A program made the translations under genes and the position numbers. Shown in pieces: positions 5,705 through 10,912 of a stretch of 10,912 nucleotides of DNA (positions are counted from its first letter, which is position 1; the number at the start of each line of letters is the position of its first letter). Source of the DNA: Campylobacterales bacterium (GTDB lineage: Bacteria; Campylobacterota; Campylobacteria; Campylobacterales; QNZT01); NCBI GenBank assembly GCA_027081495.1, contig JALWKJ010000209.1, forward strand, positions 1-10,912. Direction: 5' to 3'. The notes below the pieces were generated by a model that was not told the origin of the DNA, did not search any database, and saw nothing but the letters and a program-made list of their open reading frames with translations.

Positions 5705-6700
5705 ATGAGAATATATATCATTATCTTGTTGTTTTTATCTCTAACTATATATGCCCACTCTTCAAATTTACAAGATTGGAGAAGACCCGACAATGTTCCT
5801 ATTGTGTTAAATAATCCACAAACAAAAGAAAAAATTGCTCTTGGCAAACTACTCTTTTTTGATAAGAGATTGTCATCAACAAATAAAGTTTCTTGTGCAA
5901 GCTGCCATAATCCAAAATATTGTTGGTGCGACAAAAGGAGGATTGCTCTAGGTGTAAAAAATCGTCTCGGACGAAGAAATACGCCTACTCTTTTAAACTG
6001 CGCTTACCTGCAAAATTTTTTTCATGACGCAAGAGCCGATTCATTGGAAGAGCAAGCAAAAGGCTCGATTGAATCAAAATTTGAAATGGACATGCCGCTT
6101 AAAAAACTTGTCGTCAAACTTAAAAAAATCGATGGATACAAACAACTGTTTGAAAAATCATTCGGCACAAACGATATAACGGCTGAAAGAATTTTGAAAG
6201 CGATAGCCTCTTTTGAGAGAACGCTTATAAACGACATAACACCGTTTCACAGATGGATACGAGGCGACAAGCATGCTATAAGCGATAAAGCTAAAGAAGG
6301 ATTTAAAATCTTTAAAAAGAAGGGAAGATGCGACTCTTGTCATAGCGGCTTTAATTTCACAAACGAAAGTCTTAACAATATCGGATTGGGAGACGAAAAA
6401 GATCTCGGAGTGTATGAAACAACAAAAAACAAAAGCAGAATTTGGTATGGAGCGTTTAAAACGCCTACGCTAATAGGAGTGGAGCTGACGGCTCCCTATT
6501 TTCATAACGGATCTATCGAAACTTTAACCCAAGCAGTGACGATTTGTGGAAACGGCGGCAAGAAACCAGTAAAAATCAGATCGCCGTTTTTTAGAGACAG
6601 GAGACTTGATAAAAACGATGTAGAACTTGTTGTAGAATTTTTAAAAACGCTGACTCCCTCCCCTTTGAAAATCAAAATTCCGACCAAGTTTCCCAAATAA
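5705..6700 (+). CDS. Dihaem cytochrome c peroxidase/MauG-family protein
   Basis: An exported dihaem enzyme of 331 residues; classical members reduce H2O2 to water, and MauG members oxidise other substrates. The signal peptide ends near IYAHS. LGKLLFFDKRLSS leads into haem site CASCH (64-68); Trp74 may be the inter-haem tryptophan. RNTPTLLN, FFHDARADSLEEQA and FEMDM (Glu127, the catalytic-Glu position) complete the N-terminal domain. The second site is CDSCH (209-213), followed by TPTLIGVELTAPYFHNGS. After TLTQAV, where classical enzymes carry Met and MauG carries Tyr as axial ligand, the sequence reads ICGNGG, giving Cys281. There is no Met after residue 130. Further cysteines (73, 75, 99) are also unusual. 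The ATG at 5705 gives the signal peptide; it has no ribosome-binding site. Substrate not deducible. Confidence 0.88.
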   Translation: MRIYIIILLFLSLTIYAHSSNLQDWRRPDNVPIVLNNPQTKEKIALGKLLFFDKRLSSTNKVSCASCHNPKYCWCDKRRIALGVKNRLGRRNTPTLLNCAYLQNFFHDARADSLEEQAKGSIESKFEMDMPLKKLVVKLKKIDGYKQLFEKSFGTNDITAERILKAIASFERTLINDITPFHRWIRGDKHAISDKAKEGFKIFKKKGRCDSCHSGFNFTNESLNNIGLGDEKDLGVYETTKNKSRIWYGAFKTPTLIGVELTAPYFHNGSIETLTQAVTICGNGGKKPVKIRSPFFRDRRLDKNDVELVVEFLKTLTPSPLKIKIPTKFPK

Positions 6701-6707
6701 CTTTTAT

Positions 6708-7079
6708 CTATTTGAACAGTATATTATCCAGCGTCGTAGGTTTGCCTACACCATCTAAAGGCGAGTTAAAAATAAGACTATTTTTTCGAATCTTTAAATG
6801 ACACTCAATACACCTATCCAAACCTTCATGCTCTTTTACGCCGCTTGTTGAAACTTTTTTTACATCATGACATTCCCAGCAATCCTGACCGCAACCGGCG
6901 CCCATATCGATTTTACTCATCTGCTCTTTAGTATGACAAGTTACGCAACTCTTTAAGACTTCATGCTCTTTGTCAAATTTCCCATTTTTTAGTAAGCCGG
7001 GGTGACAACTGATACAATCTCCTTCACAGGCAAAAAGGGAAAGTTTTATAAAAAATAACAGTAATATGACATTTTTCAT
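6708..7079 (-). CDS. Small tetrahaem c-type cytochrome, tandem dihaem modules
   Basis: An exported electron carrier of 123 residues. The signal peptide spans about residues 1-17; Cys18 follows LFA, a poor lipobox, so lipidation is doubtful. CXXCH sites start at residues 22, 45, 67 and 90. The protein is an internal duplication with an exact 45-residue period: DCxxCH (21-26 and 66-71), KEHE (37-40 and 82-85) and LxxCxxCH (42-49 and 87-94). His39 and His84, six residues before a haem cysteine in each copy, are candidate distal ligands. Cys63 is an extra cysteine. GAGGGATG (7084-7091, reverse strand) supports the start. It converges on the dihaem peroxidase gene with seven bases between stops. 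The substrate or partner is unknown. Confidence 0.85.
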   Translation of the reverse strand: MKNVILLLFFIKLSLFACEGDCISCHPGLLKNGKFDKEHEVLKSCVTCHTKEQMSKIDMGAGCGQDCWECHDVKKVSTSGVKEHEGLDRCIECHLKIRKNSLIFNSPLDGVGKPTTLDNILFK

Positions 7080-7095
7080 TTTTCATCCCTCAATC

Positions 7096-7123
7096 ATAAT
7101 ATATTTTAAAAAGTCTATCACAA
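7096..7123 (-). promoter_or_regulatory. Candidate promoter of the small tetrahaem cytochrome
   Basis: On the reverse strand TTGTGA (7118-7123) is 16 bases before TATTAT (7096-7101), which predicts a start near 7089 and a leader of about ten bases, short but able to hold part of the ribosome-binding site. Motif evidence only. Confidence 0.3.
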
Positions 7124-7161
7124 AGTTTTATAGAGATATCTAAAATATTCTTTAAAAAAAA

Positions 7162-7521
7162 CTATTTCATACACTCGCAAAAAACTTCACCGGGTCTTTC
7201 ACCGTCTTTTTTCTCGTTCGCTTGCGCTTTTGGAACTTCATAAAATTCAACCCTAAATTTAACGGGTCCGGTTATAACGACATGATGAAATCTCTCGGGA
7301 TATATAACGATATCATGATCAATATCGGCATCAAGGGGATTATTTTGATCATCTTCCCAAACAAACCGTAAACTCCCCTCCTCTACAACTACGAGAGCGT
7401 ATTTACCTTTAGGTGCGAGATGATTTTTTAATATCCCCTTTACTACCGTTTTTTCGGTCATAGTCGGCGTAGATCCCACCTTGATAGCGCCTTGAGGCAA
7501 TGTATCGTTTTGAAAATTCAT
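7162..7521 (-). CDS. DUF1971 (TehB-N-like) cupin-fold protein
   Basis: A 119-residue cytoplasmic protein with no signal peptide. The order LPQGAIKVGSTPTMTEKTVVKG, LAPKGKYALVVVEEGSLRFVW, DIVIYPERFHHV and GPVKFRVEFYEVP is the DUF1971 small beta-barrel, known alone or fused to the TehB tellurite methyltransferase. The family's biochemical role is not settled; His79/His80 lie where cupins bind ligand. A tail of about 20 residues ends in CECMK, a possible metal site beyond the usual domain. AGGAAG precedes the ATG, which directly follows the TAG of the upstream membrane-protein gene (TAGATG), so the two are surely co-transcribed. I do not assign tellurite resistance from the domain alone. Confidence 0.8.
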   Translation of the reverse strand: MNFQNDTLPQGAIKVGSTPTMTEKTVVKGILKNHLAPKGKYALVVVEEGSLRFVWEDDQNNPLDADIDHDIVIYPERFHHVVITGPVKFRVEFYEVPKAQANEKKDGERPGEVFCECMK

Positions 7522-7872
7522 CTATACTTCCTTATTTAAAATTTTTATAGGCTCTTTTTTTATTAAAAAATAATACAATCCGACTATCAAAACAATATTT
7601 AAATACGGTAAAGACAATATAACAAAGATCGTACTTAAAATAAAATAAACCGAGGTTACGAGAAGAACTTTTGAGAGAGAATAATCGGGTAACTCCGCTT
7701 TTTTATACGAAAAATAAAAAATAGAGACGGATATAACAAAAAAGAGCGCATAATCTATGATTTTATTCTCCCCGAACATCTCGGATATAGGCGCTGAAAT
7801 CTGCACCCATATAAATGTTATCAGAAAAAAATGTAAAGCCGCTATTAAAACTTTGTAAGCCGTAGGCATCAT
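7522..7872 (-). CDS. Small integral membrane protein, function unknown
   Basis: A 116-residue hydrophobic protein with about four membrane helices (roughly residues 8-26, 38-55, 67-86 and 88-104), short loops and a Lys-rich C-terminus (KKEPIKILNKEV). I do not recognise a family. GGAG (7877-7880, reverse strand) lies before tandem ATG codons at 7872 and 7869; the first is used here, the second is equally possible. Its stop abuts the DUF1971 start, implying a two-gene unit and perhaps a shared function in membrane stress or metabolite response (inference). Confidence 0.75.
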   Translation of the reverse strand: MMPTAYKVLIAALHFFLITFIWVQISAPISEMFGENKIIDYALFFVISVSIFYFSYKKAELPDYSLSKVLLVTSVYFILSTIFVILSLPYLNIVLIVGLYYFLIKKEPIKILNKEV

Positions 7873-7901
7873 AATACTCCAGGTGTTATAATTGTAAAGA
7901 G

Positions 7902-7930
7902 ATATAATAGTATCATCATCTTCAATACAA
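7902..7930 (-). promoter_or_regulatory. Candidate promoter of the membrane protein/DUF1971 pair
   Basis: On the reverse strand TTGTAT (7925-7930) is 17 bases before TTATAT (7902-7907), predicting a start near 7895 and a leader of about 23 bases that includes the GGAG ribosome-binding site. The gap of 118 bases from the upstream gene supports separate transcription. Motif evidence only. Confidence 0.35.
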
Positions 7931-7990
7931 TAGCCTTTTAGAGCTAAAGTAAACGGTATTTGTCAATATTTTGTTACCTTTTGAATCAAA

Positions 7991-8671
7991 TCAAAAAAGC
8001 TTTATCTCACTCTTTTTGACAAACTTCATTTTTTTAAGTCTCATGATCGCGGTATTTACGCTGCCGGCATATTTTATCTCTTTATGAGCCGCCATAACTC
8101 CGTTAACCGGTTTATAATCCTTATAATATGTTACAAATTGCATATCGGTTCCACCCATTTTAAGGGTTCCTATAACTTTGTCGATCAAATAGTTCTTTTT
8201 AGAAACCACATATTCCGTACTTAAACCTTTTTCTATTAGTTTTAATATATAGTGATCACCGTCGGTAGGTAAAAGCGTAATACTATTTAATTTTTTTTCA
8301 AGTATAAGAGGATTGTAAATTCTCATAAATTGGAGTTTCATAGCATCAAGCATCGGACCTTGAGCCTTTTGAACACTGTTGTCAAACTGTTTTATGCCGG
8401 AGTTTTTAATTAAAAGCCTTATCTCTTTTTTATTTGGATAAACCAACTCGGTTCGCAAAGAATCGGGCATCAAAACGGTACGATGATCCGTACCGTTTAT
8501 ATCGCTTGTTTTTGTTTCGATATCCCATACCTGAGTATATGCGTTTAACTGTTCAATCTTCTTTTTGCCTCCATATGCGTCTATCATACTTTTTATAACG
8601 CTTTCACTACTAAGCTCTTTTGCCGTAAGCATCGAAGCAAAGAAGAGACAAATTAATACTATTTTTTTCAT
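7991..8671 (-). CDS. LolA-like periplasmic protein, function unknown
   Basis: A 226-residue exported protein with a signal peptide ending near LTA17|KE. The opening helix IKSMIDAYGGKKKIEQLNAYTQVW, the strand-rich middle (ILEKKLNSITLLPTDGDHYILKL) and the late NYLIDKVIGTLKMGG...YKDYKPVNGVMAAHKEIKYAG pattern resemble the LolA/LolB-like superfamily (outer-membrane lipoprotein carriers and relatives). It is much too divergent to be called LolA itself; a lipid- or lipoprotein-binding role is only inferred. The start at 8671 has a weak ribosome-binding site (TTGGAT) and lies 17 bases after the ankyrin gene's stop, so the two probably form one operon, with the ankyrin protein as possible partner. Confidence 0.72.
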   Translation of the reverse strand: MKKIVLICLFFASMLTAKELSSESVIKSMIDAYGGKKKIEQLNAYTQVWDIETKTSDINGTDHRTVLMPDSLRTELVYPNKKEIRLLIKNSGIKQFDNSVQKAQGPMLDAMKLQFMRIYNPLILEKKLNSITLLPTDGDHYILKLIEKGLSTEYVVSKKNYLIDKVIGTLKMGGTDMQFVTYYKDYKPVNGVMAAHKEIKYAGSVNTAIMRLKKMKFVKKSEIKLF

Positions 8672-8688
8672 AACAATCCAATTATAAA

Positions 8689-9969
8689 CTATTTTGCGCC
8701 ATGTTCTTTTAAATATTTCACAACCTCGTCAAAACCTTTCTCTTTAGCGTAACTTAGCGGCGTGCCTCCCTCTTGATCTTTCGCATTAACATTCGCGCCT
8801 TTTTCTATTAGAAGTTTTACGGTCTCAAGCATACCCTTTTCGCTTGCGTAAATAAGAGGCGTTCCTTTATAAGAATCTTTTGCATTAACGATCGCGCCTT
8901 TTTTTATCAAAATATTCGCAATTTCGCTCAAACCTTGCTGCGTAGCTATAATCAAGGGAGTCTCTTTGTCTTTGCTTGCGATATTTACTTTCGCGCCGCT
9001 GTCTATTAAAATTTTTGAGGTTTTGGGATGCCTATACTGAAGCGCTATATGAAGCGGAGTTTTTCCGTATTTGTCTTTTTGGTTAATTTCCTCGCCCTTA
9101 TCTATCAGCATCTTGACAATATCTCCATATCCGATCTCGGCTGCATAAAAAAGAGGAGTAGTTCCATCCGCTCCTTTAGCGTTTACATCCGCTCCTTTTT
9201 CTATCAAAAGTTTCGTAGCTTTTTCGAGTCCGTTGTATGCCGCATAGACCAACGGCGTAACTCCCTTTTTATCGGCGACATTTACTTCCGCTCCTTTTTC
9301 TATCAAAAGTCCGGAGATCTCGGAAAGCGCGTTTCTTGTCGCATACAAAAGAGGCGTCATACCTTCGGGATCTTTAACATTTACATCCGCTCCTTTTTTT
9401 ATCAAAAGTTTTGAGGATTCAAGCAGGGCGTTTTTCGTCGCAAATAAAAGCGGCGTATTTCCTTTTTTATCTTTTACATTTACATCCGCTCCTTTTTTTA
9501 TCAAAAGCGCTGCTACATCGTCCATTCCGTTTTGCGTCGCATAGAAAAGAGCCGATTTGCCGTATTTGTTTTTTGCTTTTATATTCGCGCCTTTTTCTAT
9601 CAAAAGTTTTGCTATATCGGCTCTATTGTTTCTTGTCGCGAAAATAAGCGGCGTAAACCCGCTCACTGCGGTTTCGATATCCGCGCCTTTTGCCAAAAGC
9701 AGTTTTACCAGGTCGGTATATCCGCCGGCTACCGCGGAAATCAACATTGTATAACCGTCGCTATCTTTTACATTTACATCAACGGCTTGAGATATAAGAT
9801 CTTCGGCTTTTTCTATATCTCCTTTAGTTAATTGCTCTTTATTTAAAAGTTTGATAGTTTTCAATTCAAGAGAGTTGTCTTTCGCATATACATTTGTCGC
9901 TCCTACCACCGAAACGATAACAAGCGAAGCCATAACCGATGTCGATAAAATTTTTTTCAATTTTTGCAT
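8689..9969 (-). CDS. Exported ankyrin-repeat protein
   Basis: A 426-residue protein of about twelve ankyrin units behind a clear signal peptide (cleavage near NVYA29|K), so it should act in the periplasm. After a short N-terminal half-unit (about residues 41-63), eleven 33-residue repeats follow with the standard GxTPLxxAxxxGxxxxxKLLIxKGADVNxKD pattern, running to a capping unit that ends EHGAK. Ankyrin arrays bind proteins; no enzymatic domain is present. AAAGAGGT (9973-9980, reverse strand) supports the ATG at 9969. The repeats are still very similar at DNA level, with a 99-base period. Probably co-transcribed with the LolA-like gene downstream. The target is unknown. Confidence 0.9.
   Translation of the reverse strand: MQKLKKILSTSVMASLVIVSVVGATNVYAKDNSLELKTIKLLNKEQLTKGDIEKAEDLISQAVDVNVKDSDGYTMLISAVAGGYTDLVKLLLAKGADIETAVSGFTPLIFATRNNRADIAKLLIEKGANIKAKNKYGKSALFYATQNGMDDVAALLIKKGADVNVKDKKGNTPLLFATKNALLESSKLLIKKGADVNVKDPEGMTPLLYATRNALSEISGLLIEKGAEVNVADKKGVTPLVYAAYNGLEKATKLLIEKGADVNAKGADGTTPLFYAAEIGYGDIVKMLIDKGEEINQKDKYGKTPLHIALQYRHPKTSKILIDSGAKVNIASKDKETPLIIATQQGLSEIANILIKKGAIVNAKDSYKGTPLIYASEKGMLETVKLLIEKGANVNAKDQEGGTPLSYAKEKGFDEVVKYLKEHGAK
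9278..9507. repeat. 99-bp-period DNA repeats inside the ankyrin gene
   Basis: Identical 32-base stretches at 9377-9408 and 9476-9507 lie exactly 99 bases apart, with near copies at about 9278 and 9179. They encode the LIKKGADVNV segment and include a run of seven T (seven A in the coding strand). Such conservation points to recent unit duplication and possible copy-number change by recombination. Confidence 0.7.
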
Positions 9970-10002
9970 GATACCTCTTTCTTTTATTTTTAATTTATAA
10001 TT

Positions 10003-10030
10003 ATTATACCAACGATTATATTAAGGACAG
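10003..10030 (-). promoter_or_regulatory. Candidate promoter of the ankyrin/LolA-like operon
   Basis: On the reverse strand TATAAT (10003-10008) lies 16 bases after CTGTCC (10025-10030). A second TATAAT at 10015-10020 is an alternative. The predicted start near 9996 leaves a 26-base leader with the AAAGAGGT ribosome-binding site. Motif evidence only. Confidence 0.4.
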
Positions 10031-10049
10031 CTCTATCGTTTTATACGCT

Positions 10050-10727
10050 CTAGTTTCTATCTCTTAAAAAAATATTTACACCGTAACTAAGCGTTGAAGG
10101 AAGGAAATCACTCTTTTTTATGCTATCGTTCTTTAATCCGCTACCACAATAAAACTGGGGGTCGCTATTTTTATCGGCGATACATTTTAATGAACTAACC
10201 CCGGTCAAATAACGAACTTTGTAATCTCTCGCAAGATTATAATATGTATTTCCGTCAATCCTGAAATAACTGTCATTGTTCGCTCCGAGCAACAAATCAA
10301 GCGGTTCTCCTATATATTTTTTTTCGGGATAAGAAACTTGAAGAGAAACGCTCTCAAGTTCAAATTTACAATCATCGGATCCAAAAGATTTGTCCCATTC
10401 TATCGGCACGGATAATTTGAACTCCTCTTTTTCATAGGATACATCTCTTATCTCATATCTAGCAAACGCGGACCAGCCGTTGTTCATCTTAAAACAGCCT
10501 TTTTTCGTAACGGTTGCCTGAAACTGCGCGATTAAAGAGATTTTCAATTTCGGATCCGTCTCTCCGTAAACCGTAACCGCTTCATCGAAGTTGGTTATAT
10601 TTAAATCTTTTACATCGATTATATAACTCTTTTTTTGAACCGGTTTTTGAGGTATAAGAAAAAAACATCCGGAAAAAAAGAGAAATATTGCCGGTATTAT
10701 CAAAATATTGTAATATAATTTTTTCAT
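10050..10727 (-). CDS. Lipoprotein of unknown function
   Basis: A 225-residue putative lipoprotein: MKK..., a hydrophobic core and the lipobox FSGC (Cys21). I do not recognise a family. The mature part reads as mixed strands (IDVKDLNITNFDEAVTVYG, KLKISLIAQFQATVTKKG, FELESVSLQVSYP), suggesting a beta-sandwich. Four cysteines after the anchor (78, 120, 182, 194) could form two disulfides, fitting an oxidising periplasm. The start has AGGAT (10733-10737) at five bases and a good extended -10 promoter upstream. It ends 80 bases before the ankyrin gene, which has its own candidate promoter, so shared function with that gene is not implied. Confidence 0.78.
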   Translation of the reverse strand: MKKLYYNILIIPAIFLFFSGCFFLIPQKPVQKKSYIIDVKDLNITNFDEAVTVYGETDPKLKISLIAQFQATVTKKGCFKMNNGWSAFARYEIRDVSYEKEEFKLSVPIEWDKSFGSDDCKFELESVSLQVSYPEKKYIGEPLDLLLGANNDSYFRIDGNTYYNLARDYKVRYLTGVSSLKCIADKNSDPQFYCGSGLKNDSIKKSDFLPSTLSYGVNIFLRDRN

Positions 10728-10755
10728 TTTATATCCTAGCTTCGGTATTTCGGAT

Positions 10756-10782
10756 ATTATAGCATAAAATTATATTTGTAAA
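10756..10782 (-). promoter_or_regulatory. Extended -10 promoter of the lipoprotein gene
   Basis: On the reverse strand TGCTATAAT (10756-10764) is a perfect extended -10, and TTTACA (10777-10782) lies 15 bases before the hexamer. Predicted start near 10749 gives a leader of about 22 bases with the AGGAT ribosome-binding site. This is the strongest promoter match in the window. Confidence 0.6.
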
Positions 10783-10830
10783 GAATTATTTATCGATCAA
10801 ACGGTTATGAAATTTTTATTTGTTAATTTT

Positions 10831-10912
10831 TTACAAAGACAACTCGATATAGCGCTGAGCTTTTTCTAAACTATACACAAATCTGCACCAATTGTCCGAT
10901 TTTTTCTATTTT
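10831..10912 (-). other. Possible frameshifted 3' end of a gene entering at the right edge
   Basis: On the reverse strand a protein-like stretch, SDNWCRFVYSLEKAQRYIEL, ends at TAA (10831-10833) but is preceded in frame by TAG near 10906. Removing one A from the A6 run just after that TAG joins it to an upstream frame that is open to the edge (KIEK...). This may be a decayed gene end, a sequencing slip or chance; only 82 bases are visible. Confidence 0.2.

Noticed and set aside
6708..7079. Small tetrahaem cytochrome as a lipoprotein
   Set aside because: LFAC has Phe at -2, unlike a normal lipobox, so a soluble periplasmic form is as likely.
7134..7141. AGATATCT palindrome as operator
   Set aside because: Eight bases of AT-rich palindrome are expected by chance, and it lies upstream of, not within, the candidate promoter.
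7162..7521. Calling the DUF1971 gene tehB
   Set aside because: The methyltransferase domain that defines TehB is absent; only the small N-terminal-type domain is present.
9028..9414. Forward-strand open frame opposite the ankyrin gene
   Set aside because: Its repeated RSFFYQK text is just the complement of the ankyrin repeats.
9179..9510. CRISPR-like periodic repeats
   Set aside because: The 99-base period is coding ankyrin units of 33 codons in frame, with no spacer structure.
10011..10040. Inverted repeat AACGAT/ATCGTT as terminator of the lipoprotein gene
   Set aside because: Only six base pairs with an 18-base loop and no T-run on the reverse strand; probably chance.

Overview
The window is AT-rich and dense with exported proteins. 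Codon use (AGA/ATA-rich), the many small periplasmic c-type cytochromes and the Sel1 proteins suggest Campylobacterota (a Sulfurimonas/Sulfurovum/Sulfuricurvum-like bacterium). This is inference: no rRNA, tRNA or other taxonomic marker lies in the window. No mobile element, CRISPR array or RNA gene was recognised.

Layout. (1) 1-233: no intact gene; an open reverse frame without a start, a 14-bp tandem duplication and a candidate promoter. (2) 234-4334 (+): a tight four-gene operon with gaps of 15, 9 and 9 bases, encoding a 12-haem-site lipoprotein, an 8-haem cytochrome with a beta-rich N-terminal domain, and two exported Sel1-repeat paralogues. (3) 4335-5111: a separately controlled tetrahaem cytochrome with a TTG start, whose Shine-Dalgarno lies inside a perfect 12-bp hairpin. 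(4) 5117-5578 (-): a monohaem class I cytochrome c with an extra C-terminal segment. (5) 5705-6700 (+): a dihaem peroxidase/MauG-family protein, divergent from the monohaem gene across a region holding a 15-bp palindrome. (6) 6708-7079 (-): a small tetrahaem cytochrome built from two copies of a 45-residue dihaem module. (7) 7162-7872 (-): a membrane-protein/DUF1971 cupin gene pair. (8) 7991-9969 (-): an exported ankyrin-repeat protein followed by a LolA-like periplasmic protein. (9) 10050-10727 (-): an unrecognised lipoprotein with a good promoter. (10) 10728-10912: that promoter plus edge sequence, possibly the frameshifted 3' end of another gene.

How it may work. Six genes in about 7 kb encode 31 haem attachment sites (12+8+4+1+2+4), all behind export signals. 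Together they look like a periplasmic or envelope electron-transfer module: a lipid-anchored 12-haem wire, an 8-haem partner, helical-repeat scaffolds, a small Met-ligated carrier and a dihaem enzyme as a possible peroxide or substrate sink. No quinol dehydrogenase (NapC/CymA type), outer-membrane porin or recognised terminal reductase is present, so the electron donor and acceptor are unknown.

The points I find most worth following are the hairpin over the TTG-started cytochrome's ribosome-binding site, a cysteine where the dihaem peroxidase family carries Met or Tyr as haem ligand, a CX3CH site ending the 12-haem protein, and the exact 45-residue duplication in the small tetrahaem protein.
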